From Trichomonas vaginalis G3 (Eukaryota; Parabasalia; Trichomonadida; Trichomonadidae): a stretch of DNA of 64,000 nucleotides. Both the position numbers and the translations under genes were made by a program. The stretch is from positions 10,416,001 to 10,480,000 of the forward strand of contig NC_067205.1 of the NCBI RefSeq assembly GCF_026262505.1. Reading direction: 5' to 3'. Below, piece after piece: positions 55,885 to 64,000 of this stretch. Within the stretch, counting starts at the first letter, position 1. Every line of letters starts with the position of its first letter. Below the pieces are notes generated by a model that was not told the DNA's origin, ran no database searches, and saw only the letters and a program-made list of their open reading frames with translations.

Positions 55885-57656
55885 ATGGAGAAGTATCAGA
55901 ATCATGTATTTTCTCAGACATTTAAGCCATTAGAAAACAAAGTTTCAATCTTTCAGTGCTTATTCGCTTCAATTACATCAAAATCATGCGGAGCTGCAAT
56001 TTCAATTTCATCGAACAAATTCCAAAGTTTAGATATATCAGAATCTATCTTCGATTCATGTAATGTAATTGTTGAAAAAGGAAATATAGATATACCTGGG
56101 GTGCTATTTTTGCCTTTTTGAATGATCATATTAAAATTCTCAAATCGTGTTTTTGCAATTGTCATGGTCCCATGGCCGATGATATCATTTTTTGGTCTCC
56201 AAAGCAAAACCTTTCGTACAATTACTTTGAATTAAATGAAACAGACAATTTATTTATTGATAGTCCATCTGGAGCAATTCTTAATAATTGTAACATATCA
56301 AAGTCAAAAATTAATTCAGCGGGATTAGAATTGCTTTTTAACTATAGTTATTTTGTGGAAACGATCTTTAACATTCAATATGATCCTTTTACAATACTTG
56401 CTATAGATAATTCATATTTCATCAATTGTTACATTGAATCATTGTCTGTTGATTTCATATGTCATAGCTATTATAAGAATTCAACTATTATCAATATCAC
56501 AGGATATATTGAAAACGTTTTTACAGACAAATCAACATCTGTGAATAATTGTACATTTATTCAAGAAATACCTTATCCAGATGTTGAGCCAATTCTTTGT
56601 CAATCAATTCCTTTAGAAAAAAATTACACAAATCATGAGAAAAACTCATCAATAAAATACACTTTCATCGATGAAAAAATCGAAATTACATATTGTAAAT
56701 TTATTAATGTTAGTATTACTAATGATGAAGGTGCTGCAATCAACATCATACATCCTGCATATCAATATTTTGTTGCAAGTCCATTCATCAAGATCGATAA
56801 CATTTTCTTTTGGAAATGTCAATCAGAATTGAAGCCAGGAGCTATTTGTATTGATTATTCCAATGCTCATATCGAAATTAGTCATATTTGTGGCATCGAA
56901 GTTAGCGGATTTTTATTTGAATTTTGTTATATAGATACAAATACTTATGTTTCGTTTAACACTAGTACTACATATTCTAATCAAAATTTAGGAAAAGTTA
57001 TGACCTATGATATCTATGATATCAATGGATATTACAACAAGAATAATAATGAAATTTATGAGTTAACTTCAGTAATTAGAGGAATCAATTCATCTAAATG
57101 CTCAACAAATGCTTGTATATTCGATCTTTCCAATTCGACAATGAAATTTTGTCAAGAATTTTCGATGATTACATCATTTTTTGTTGGGTTTGAATTCGTG
57201 ACAATTGATTATTATAATTATATAAACTCCACTATTGTCAATCAAACAATATTTGTATTTTTTAGTTATAAGACTAATAATGTAGAATTTACACATTGTG
57301 TGTTTATTGGTACGCCTTTAATAGAATTTTACAAGGATTTCGTTGATACTAATAATATTTCATTCATTGATTGCAATAGTACAACATTGAATAATCTTGA
57401 ATCACATTTTCTGCCTGCATGCCGAACTCCTTATTATTCTTCTAAGAATTACAAAATGATTATATACTATTCAGTCTCTGCAGCTCTATTTGTATTAATT
57501 GTTGCAATTGTTGGAGTAGCCTATTTTTGGAGCAGAAAGAAAAATTCGAAAGTTGAGGAAAGATTAGAACTGGAAAGAGAACTTGCTACAGATAAGGGTT
57601 TCGTTTTGCGAAAAAAACGTACAATACGCAATTTCGCTAAAAAAACATTTAGCTAG
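55885..57656 (+). pseudogene. Pmp-like beta-helix surface protein, copy 2, frameshifted and with altered C-terminus
   Basis: Same family and plan as copy 1. The start ATG at 55885 is chosen by alignment with copy 1; the frame is open 51 bases further upstream. Near 56098-56101, in a run of four G, one base is missing relative to the family GGAI motif, which ends the first frame at 56121; the rest (from 56118) is one long frame with CKFINVS, SFIDC and NNCTF motifs, a membrane helix (IIYYSVSAALFVLIVAIVGVAYF) and the tail ERLELERELATD. After that codon the frame enters an inserted element and adds a Lys/Arg-rich 20-residue end before stopping at 57656. The original stop lies at 58661-58663, beyond the element. 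A read error at the G run would leave a gene with only a modified tail. Confidence 0.82.
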
Positions 57657-58646
57657 CAATTTCGACCTTTGACTCCACTCAAGACGTCACTTTTTTAATT
57701 TTGCGGTATCATATTTTTGGAAAATCTTTATGAATATTATATAAAAAGTCTCTTTAATATCTATATTTCATATTTTTATCGATTTTTAAAGTTTTCGCGA
57801 AAAGTATTCAATTATTTTTGCTATTTGGTCGGGTAAATGTCAGATTTGCGACATTTTCTGATATGATATTCAAATTCTACGTTGATAATAATGCTTATAG
57901 AACCCTCTTGCTATTGTGTCAAAATTGCGAAACCGATAGCAAAAATATCTCGCAATATCAAAATTGAGATATTGAGTGAATTATGCATTATAGAGATTAA
58001 AAATCTGATTTGTGAAAACATCTCATCAGTTTCTAGCTAATTCAAAAATCTTTACTATCTTATTCGATTAAAATGAAAAGGGAATAGTTTCATTATGCTT
58101 TAAATGACAGCCTTATAATATAATCATAGTTTTCGCTCAATATGCAGCTTTTTTTTTCGAAATCTATGGTCAATATCCTAAATACTGATTGCTTTGCATT
58201 CATATCTCTTACATTTTCTATACCCACATCACTATTCATTGCTATTCCTATCTTTTTCATTTTTGTTTGTTTCTCATAATTTCTCAAAAAACATGATAAC
58301 TTGATATTTGTAAATATTATACTTTATAACGTAAATAAGAACTTGACCTATTAAGAAAAGCAGTAATGAAAAGAAAATCTGAATTTCATAAAAATTACAA
58401 GTTTCTGATGACAATTAGCTTAATTAAACCAGGTACAAGATTATATAATTGTATTTTCTATCCAATTATCCATATAATATCTTATCCAGAAAAAATAACT
58501 TGATCAATACCAAATGATTTTTTAACTAGTAAATAAAGTATTTTCTTTACACACACATTGTATATCATAGTTTTTTTTTGGTTTCGCAAAACATCCAAAA
58601 ACAAATATGCTATAAAAGTGACAATTTTAGCAAAACGAAACCCTTA
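57593..58646. mobile_element. 1054-bp TIR element with 7-bp target duplication
   Basis: Left end TAAGGGTTTCGTTTTGC and right end GCAAAACGAAACCCTTA are perfect 17-bp terminal inverted repeats; after one mismatch four more bases match. CTACAGA flanks both sides (57586-57592 and 58647-58653). Taking out the element and one duplicate gives an uninterrupted end of the Pmp-like gene. The inside is AT-rich, has repeated TTGCGA/TCGCAA motifs, and lacks any transposase-like frame; a 64-codon minus-strand frame at 58093-58287 is not convincing. It is thus a non-autonomous DNA transposon. The duplication length of 7 (8 if the terminal T is counted as target) leaves hAT-like or Mutator-like families possible. 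Confidence 0.88.
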
Positions 58647-58663
58647 CTACAGATTTTGGTTAA

Positions 58664-58956
58664 TTTAAAACCCTATTATAAAAATAAAACACTTTTTTAT
58701 ATATATTACCTTCTTTTTATAGCACGCATTAGTTAATGATTCTATATAATAGTGATGCCAATTTGGAAGTTAATTTCAATCAGGAAGTAATTTTCAGGAA
58801 GATAAAATTTAAAATTTTTATCACATATTCGTCCTATTTTGCTGTTATTGCCTATTAAATGTATCTTTCCCCATGACTCAGATAGTTTTCTATGTATAAA
58901 TAAGATGAAAAACTAAAAGTAATATAAAAATAGATAAATTTAAAAAAACAAACATA
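58664..58956. other. Spacer with a dispersed repeat end
   Basis: Lies between the original stop of Pmp-like copy 2 and the small basic protein gene. 58832-58868 matches 36312-36348 at about 30 of 37 bases, in the same orientation, and ends in a TGTATCTTT that corresponds to the TGTACCTTT of the 1.6-kb segment. Confidence 0.6.
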
Positions 58957-59550
58957 TCAAAAATTATATTTTGGTTCCTTAACACCAGTCCTCTGCATTT
59001 GATCGGAATGGAATCGCATATTCTCTTCATAAAGCTTATTGCATCGTCTTCTCTTGTATATCTCTGTGGTTTGGTAGTCATTAGTTTCTTGGAGAACTCT
59101 TTCAGATTTCCGACCCAACACAACTTTTTTATATGCCCCAATCATACTCGTGTGATAAGGAGGTAATTTCGATTTTCTGGTATATTTTTGAATTAATTTT
59201 CTATTAAATTCTTTTTCTTTTTTAGTTAACTCTCGAGTTGTTTCTACATATGTTCCTGAATACTCTGGAGGAACGTATGGTATATCTCTTGCGCGTTCAT
59301 TTGCAAATCTATAAGATCTTCTCGATTCATAATTTTGAATTTTTGTGTTTATATTAGGATCTTTTTTCATTGATCGAGATCTTGGATTTGATACTGCGTT
59401 CACAGGATTTTTTGGCGGAAAAACTGGTTGAAGATAAGGAGTATCCTGAAGTCGAGCGCTTTTTGGTTCGAAATCGAAGTCTGTATCTATTTGTCTAATC
59501 AGAGTATCATTTCTGTTATAAGATCGTGGCGATAATGATACTCTGTCCAT
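58957..59550 (-). CDS. Small basic protein of unknown function
   Basis: 197 residues, rich in Arg, Lys, Pro and Tyr, with no signal peptide or membrane helix. RSYRFANERARDIPYVPPEYSGTY and FNRKLIQKYTRKSKLPPYHTS look like short conserved linear motifs of a mostly unfolded protein. A basic, Tyr/Pro-rich makeup is common in microtubule-associated or axonemal proteins, but no family is recognised. The ATG at 59550 is the first in the frame. Its own 3' end lies near the transposon insertion zone. Confidence 0.72.
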   Translation of the reverse strand: MDRVSLSPRSYNRNDTLIRQIDTDFDFEPKSARLQDTPYLQPVFPPKNPVNAVSNPRSRSMKKDPNINTKIQNYESRRSYRFANERARDIPYVPPEYSGTYVETTRELTKKEKEFNRKLIQKYTRKSKLPPYHTSMIGAYKKVVLGRKSERVLQETNDYQTTEIYKRRRCNKLYEENMRFHSDQMQRTGVKEPKYNF

Positions 59551-59749
59551 ATGAGATTTTTATTATTTTTTTATCTTCCTTTCAAAAATACTAACGTAAT
59601 TTATGTACGTTAAAGAAAAGTGTCAAAAGATTTTAAAAATCTCTTGCATAAAAATAAAAAGAATCAGATCCAACTAAACATATTGCATTAGAATATATAA
59701 TAGAAATAGACAGTATTTGTTTAACAATTAATTAAAATATAAAATGAAG

Positions 59750-61885
59750 TTATAATTTAACCTTCTTGATGTTATTTACGCAGTTAATAAACATTCCGAG
59801 GTATCCATTCTCTTCACGTCCGAAAGTGTTGATGTATCTCTGCTTATTGAGAACATATGTATTGAAAAATTTTTCATAATCAATGAGATTCAGCGCTTTT
59901 GATTCAACGATGATATAAGATCCTAAGTTTACATCTCTTGAATCTAAATACTTGAACGCTTCAATGATTCCTGTGTAGATAATTTTGATATCTGTTGTGA
60001 ACGCGAGAACTGAAAGGATTTCGATACATCTCTGGATTCTAAATCCTAACTGAGATCTCTTATCAACCTTCTGAAGTGCTGATGCAAATGAATTTGCAAA
60101 TTTATCGTAAGAATAACAGCGAAGGTCTTCAATTGGGATGTAAAATCTATGAGCAAGGAGATCATAGAATATGAGAAATCCAACGCGCTCAAATACATTG
60201 CAGTGCTCTTTCAATTCATTATTGATGCAAAATTGTTCAATAGCAAGGAAGAATTTGTCGAACTCTGGCATGTATTTGATGTAGTCATTCTCAAATATGA
60301 TCTTTGTAATGACTGGTGTAAAAGAATTTTCAATTAAAACGTTTTTAATTGAAGAAATGTAGTTTTCAATAGCTTCTTCTCTTTCAGTAAGGTATTCAAG
60401 AGTAGCACTGAAGAGAGAAACAATGTATTGGAAGTAAATTCTGTTGTTTTCCGCAAAATTTGCAATTTTTGTAAAAGAAATCTCTCCCTGATGCATGTGG
60501 TAGCGTAATTCAGGTACTTGGTGAGCTAATAAATTGATCATTACGTCGGTTGGATTCATTTTTTGTTCAAATGATAAAGAATTCACGTTTAATGTCGCGA
60601 TGGCCGAATCAAGAGTTTCGGTGTTCTTGAGGGGTGTCACAGACTGTGAGAGTTCTTGCGCCAATTGGCTGTTCGAGTGAATATTAACCTTGACATAAAC
60701 ATTGTATTTGGTATTTTCTGCTAATCCCTTACTCTCATACTTTCTTATATAGTTGTGAATCGAACTGTCTATGATCTCATCTGTCATTTGAGAAAATTCT
60801 TTCAAAATTTTGTATAAAATGTTCAAATCACGATATGTAAAGTAAGTATGAATTGGGAAGTGCAATATTCCGTTGTTGAATTGTGTCGCATCTGTAACTT
60901 CAAGGAGGGAAGCGATTTTTCTGATAATTGACAACATAACCATGTTTATTGGGTCATTAGCTTCACATTTATACTGTAATTGGAAGTATTGGACAAGATC
61001 CTTCTTAACAGCTATTAAATCTTTGCTGTCTTTCTCATTTGGAACCAATAAACTTTGGCAAATAAAATTCTCAAATAAGACGAACAGAGAAAGAATATTC
61101 TGTTGATCCATCTCGACAATGTTTGATGCTAAGATACGAAGCGGTTGAGAGAATAATGGCATGCAATACCAAACTCTGGAAAGAAAATTATTCGCAAGAG
61201 TTTCAATATAATCTTGATACAATGGACAGAAGAGTCCTTTCTCTGATTTAGTGTATTTGCCTCTAGAAGTCATCAAACTCTTCGCAAGAGGAAGGTAAGA
61301 ATAGTCGAAAACAGAATTTACAATTTTTGCTGTTCCAAATGTAAGTGCATATGATAAGATTATCTTAGATATGAACTGTACATTGAATGCAAACCTATAT
61401 CCATGAATATAAGTGTGGATTTTGAAAAGTGAGCAAACAAAACGAGCAAATAGCTGCTGAGATTCCTCTGTGATGTAATATTTGAAGATTGAAGGGATTG
61501 TGCACATGCAAAAGTAGTTTCTTTCATCCTCTGTAAAAAGTTGCCTATTTGATAAAGTGGAATATACGATTTGAGCGAAGTCATCTGGAGATTGGATCGA
61601 AATGTAACACAATAGGTCATCGACTTGTGATGATATTTCATCTTTTTGAATTTCATATGTTTTCAATAAGAACTTTATATCATCAAGAGTTAAATAACTT
61701 ATGTCTGTTTGGATCATATAATTCACGTCTGATAATGTTCTTCTGTTTTGAATAAATTTGCATAATTTTACATTAATTTGATTCTGAAATTGTGTTTTAA
61801 TCTTGTTGTAGAGGCTCCCAATTGAGTTTTCTTCGTTATATTTTGAAAGTACTTCATCAATTGTGGAACGCCCTTCAAGTTCCAT
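59750..61885 (-). CDS. 711-residue helical protein, possible RasGAP-like fold
   Basis: Long all-helical protein with no signal peptide, membrane helix or low-complexity region. Residues about 130-300 (FARFVCSLFKIHTYIHGYRFAF ... PLFSQPLRILASNI ... LFVLFENFICQSLLVPNE) have the spacing of the helical N-terminal part of RasGAP-type proteins such as GAPVD1, but I see no certain arginine finger. The C-terminal half has no recognised domain. The start is the only ATG near the beginning, and the upstream 40 bases are a pure A/T leader. A cytosolic regulator of small GTPases is one guess; unknown is the safer label. Confidence 0.82.
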   Translation of the reverse strand: MELEGRSTIDEVLSKYNEENSIGSLYNKIKTQFQNQINVKLCKFIQNRRTLSDVNYMIQTDISYLTLDDIKFLLKTYEIQKDEISSQVDDLLCYISIQSPDDFAQIVYSTLSNRQLFTEDERNYFCMCTIPSIFKYYITEESQQLFARFVCSLFKIHTYIHGYRFAFNVQFISKIILSYALTFGTAKIVNSVFDYSYLPLAKSLMTSRGKYTKSEKGLFCPLYQDYIETLANNFLSRVWYCMPLFSQPLRILASNIVEMDQQNILSLFVLFENFICQSLLVPNEKDSKDLIAVKKDLVQYFQLQYKCEANDPINMVMLSIIRKIASLLEVTDATQFNNGILHFPIHTYFTYRDLNILYKILKEFSQMTDEIIDSSIHNYIRKYESKGLAENTKYNVYVKVNIHSNSQLAQELSQSVTPLKNTETLDSAIATLNVNSLSFEQKMNPTDVMINLLAHQVPELRYHMHQGEISFTKIANFAENNRIYFQYIVSLFSATLEYLTEREEAIENYISSIKNVLIENSFTPVITKIIFENDYIKYMPEFDKFFLAIEQFCINNELKEHCNVFERVGFLIFYDLLAHRFYIPIEDLRCYSYDKFANSFASALQKVDKRSQLGFRIQRCIEILSVLAFTTDIKIIYTGIIEAFKYLDSRDVNLGSYIIVESKALNLIDYEKFFNTYVLNKQRYINTFGREENGYLGMFINCVNNIKKVKL

Positions 61886-62331
61886 GTAAAAAAAATAAAA
61901 AAATATAAAATATCTGACTTAATAAATATTGTTTAGAAATACTAGTCACGGTCAGATCGTTTGTATTGCTTTGTACTGTAAGCAATTTAGTCGAATTAAT
62001 AATTTTCGAAATTTCATTTTAGAATACAACGTTCAAGCATTTATAAATCCATAGTTATAGTACATGTTGATTATATATCGCTTGAGACTAGAATAATAAG
62101 TTACTCTTACTGAGATTATTCCATGAATGTTAATTCATCAATATTTATATTCTTACACTAGTGCAATTATGATATATAACAGAATACAACAAATTCGTCA
62201 TGATTTGAAACAAAATCTTGATTTTCAAGTCCTGAAATTATGTGTACAGAAATCTCATTCTGTTTGTATTCTAAAGGTCCAATTAAAATCAACAAATCAA
62301 CTGATGGATTTAAAAATAAACGGCAACGAAA
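61886..62331. other. Divergent promoter region
   Basis: 446 bases between the helical protein gene (minus) and the coiled-coil gene (plus). A small plus-strand frame at 62127-62351 overlaps the next start and is taken as noise. No clear initiator or Myb site is seen. Confidence 0.55.
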
Positions 62332-63474
62332 ATGAACGACAACGTTGCTAGCACTCTTGTCGGATCAAATCCTTCTAATCCATATGTTTCTGTAGCTCCA
62401 GCACAATTCATGTCTCTTGAAGATATGAATAAGGAAGCTCAAGCTATGTTAAATACTAAACAAGAAGAATTAGCTCAATATCAAAACGTAGTTGCAGATG
62501 CTGAACGTATTTTAGCAAAATTAAATGCAGAAATAGAAGAAAAAACAGCAATTCTTCAAAATCTTCAAAATCAGCAACGTACTGATGAAGAAGAATTTGA
62601 GCAACAACAAGCAGAACAACAATTAGCAATCCTTCAGCAAAAGCATGAAGAAGAAATAAATAAGATTAAACAACAGCATGAAGATGAAATGCACAATCTT
62701 CAATCAGATTTCCAGCAAACTCTTACAGAAGCAGAAAACTGGGCTAATAGACACTCTCAAATTGCTTTACAAGAAAAAATGGAAGAACTTGAAGCTCTTC
62801 GTCATGAAGCTGAAGCTACAAAAAGACAATTAGATGAAGTTACATTCATGACAACCAGAACACAAGCATCACGTGAGTCAGAAAATGATCAGAAAAAGAA
62901 TGCTCAAGAAATTTCAGCTCTAGAAAATCAAATTTCTGAATTAACGTCTATCACTCGTGAAGAATTGAGAGATTCAAGAGCTAAAATAGATGAAACATTA
63001 GCTGCTATAGAACTTAGACGTGTATCGCATGAAGCTGAATTAAAACGTCTTGATGAAGAAATTGCTCAAAGAAAAGAATGCTATGATCAGCATATTGAAG
63101 CTATTAAGCAGCAATATGCTAATGAAAGACAGACAGTAGAGCAATCTATTGCATCAGCAAATGCAAAAGCTGAAAACACAGAAAATATTATTAAGCAACT
63201 TGAAAATCACCATGAAGCTCAATTAAAGCAAGTATTAGATGATATTGAAACAATGAGACGCTCAACAGGAATGAGTGGATCACGTCCTAAACAGAGTATT
63301 GAAGAAATTAAAACTACCGTTCGTGAAAATCAGAAGATTGCGGATGAATGTCGAGCACTTGATGAAGAAATTAGAATGGTTAAAGAGGAAATAAAGTCCC
63401 TTGAAGATGAAAATAGAGATCTTAAACAGGAATTGCTTAGATATGCAGCAGCTGTTCAGCGTATGAATAAATAA
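62332..63474 (+). CDS. Coiled-coil protein
   Basis: 380 residues. After about 30 residues (ASTLVGSNPSNPYVSVAPAQF) the rest is a nearly continuous coiled coil with heptads rich in Glu, Gln, Lys, Leu and Ala, from EDMNKEAQAML to the end, with a short break near 325-340 (RRSTGMSGSRPKQS). No globular domain, signal peptide or membrane helix. Such proteins in trichomonads are often cytoskeletal (basal body, costa, axostyle) or Golgi tethers; which applies is not visible. The ATG directly follows an A-rich leader (ACGGCAACGAAA). Confidence 0.88.
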   Translation: MNDNVASTLVGSNPSNPYVSVAPAQFMSLEDMNKEAQAMLNTKQEELAQYQNVVADAERILAKLNAEIEEKTAILQNLQNQQRTDEEEFEQQQAEQQLAILQQKHEEEINKIKQQHEDEMHNLQSDFQQTLTEAENWANRHSQIALQEKMEELEALRHEAEATKRQLDEVTFMTTRTQASRESENDQKKNAQEISALENQISELTSITREELRDSRAKIDETLAAIELRRVSHEAELKRLDEEIAQRKECYDQHIEAIKQQYANERQTVEQSIASANAKAENTENIIKQLENHHEAQLKQVLDDIETMRRSTGMSGSRPKQSIEEIKTTVRENQKIADECRALDEEIRMVKEEIKSLEDENRDLKQELLRYAAAVQRMNK

Positions 63475-63626
63475 TGTAATTATTATTGGTTATTTAAATC
63501 ATAAATCTATATTTCTTGTTTTGAGAGTAAAAATGATTGTAAAATGTAGGAAAAATACATAAATATATTTATCAACCGATAAAATAAACAAATTATTGGT
63601 AAAATTAAGTATATAAACAAGATCTC
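63475..63626. other. Convergent 3' spacer
   Basis: About 150 AT-rich bases between the stop of the coiled-coil gene and that of the phosphatase gene, which converge. TAAATAT-type sequences could serve as polyadenylation signals. Nothing else is seen. Confidence 0.5.
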
Positions 63627-64000
63627 TTATTCAGGAGTATTACGAAGAATAAGACTGGAGCCAAACGACTTATTAGATCGTATAGGAGGCAATACTGGCT
63701 GTCCAAATGTAAATAGTGATGATCTACGTAAAGGTTTGTTAAGCGCTTGTTTGTTAATGAGAGATCTTGCTAATTTATTTTGTGCTGGAACTTTTCTTTG
63801 TATTTTAGTCATAATGTAAGCTCTTACTTGCGAATTTTCGTCAATTTGCAAAAGACCTGCGAAGTTTTCAGAATTCCTGTTATAATTTGAAGAAGAGAAA
63901 ACAGTATATAGGAGGCCGTCCCAATGCTTACAGATACCTCCCTCTGTGCATTGGTGGCCTCTGATGATTTGTTTCATTTGGGAAGATTTGAGAAAATCTA
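63627..64000 (-). CDS. PPP-family Ser/Thr phosphatase, C-terminal part
   Basis: The gene runs off the right edge; the frame is open to the last base, so its start lies outside. The last 124 residues are seen. FLKSSQMKQIIRGHQ contains the metal-binding His of the conserved RGHE/RSHQ motif, and GLLYTVFSSSNYNR corresponds to the TVFSAPNY motif with the Tyr of the beta12-13 loop region. The wording (RGHQC, FSSSNY) is nearer to PPEF/PP7-type or other divergent PPP enzymes than to PP1 or PP2A. After the catalytic core comes a 60-residue basic tail (ARSLINKQALNKPLRRSS) that is not typical of PP1/PP2A and may direct localisation or regulation. Confidence 0.87.
   Translation of the reverse strand, partial: DFLKSSQMKQIIRGHQCTEGGICKHWDGLLYTVFSSSNYNRNSENFAGLLQIDENSQVRAYIMTKIQRKVPAQNKLARSLINKQALNKPLRRSSLFTFGQPVLPPIRSNKSFGSSLILRNTPE

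Noticed and set aside
58093..58287. 64-codon frame inside the transposon as a transposase remnant
   Set aside because: No DDE-type or zinc-finger motif and far too short; the element is better taken as non-autonomous.

Overview
The window looks like nuclear DNA of a parabasalid (trichomonad) protist. It is very AT-rich. Intergenic stretches are mostly short, and only one gene has a spliceosomal intron, which carries the trichomonad-type signals GTATGT at the donor and ACTAACACACAG at the fused branch point and acceptor. The gene families also fit: a TKL kinase with long N- and C-terminal extensions, a GP63-like metallopeptidase, Pmp-like beta-helix surface proteins ending in one membrane helix and a short charged tail, an F5/8-type C domain protein and ankyrin relics. 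Genus and species cannot be fixed from the sequence alone; Trichomonas, Tritrichomonas and Histomonas are all possible.

Positions 1 to about 25012 are one satellite array that continues beyond the left edge. It is built from a 37-bp monomer and a 26-bp derivative in varying order, so it forms local dimers of 63 bp, trimers of 100 bp and tetramers of 137 bp. A 100-N scaffold gap sits at 2465-2564. From about 2.1 to 10.1 kb the array is full of small insertions and deletions; the remainder is far more uniform. It does not encode protein.

From 25013 to 36689 the sequence is gene-poor. It holds an RRM-like His/Ser-rich protein gene (+), then on the minus strand a thioredoxin-fold secretory protein gene and an F5/8-like gene. 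A second, decayed copy of that gene pair follows: a truncated thioredoxin-like 5' end spliced onto 3'-flank DNA of the TKL kinase gene, and an F5/8-like copy with one nonsense codon. Beyond that are foldback elements, a perfect 421-bp inverted repeat around an 80-bp spacer, and a 1.6-kb segment bounded by 23-bp inverted repeats.

From 36690 to 53331 most genes are on the minus strand: the TKL kinase, an ankyrin relic, an intron-containing AGC-type kinase with a C2HC zinc finger (IREH/Rim15-like), a GP63-like gene with two frame breaks, a giant disordered Ser/acidic protein and a type I membrane protein. Two tandem plus-strand Pmp-like genes follow (53849-57656), both interrupted. The second carries a 1054-bp transposon-like insertion with 17-bp terminal inverted repeats and a 7-bp target duplication in its last codons. 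The right end has a small basic protein, a 711-residue helical protein, a coiled-coil protein and the 3' part of a PPP-family phosphatase gene.

The genes do not form one pathway. The picture is a satellite edge next to a zone where surface and secreted protein families duplicate, break and receive insertions, followed by more ordinary signalling and cytoskeletal-type genes.
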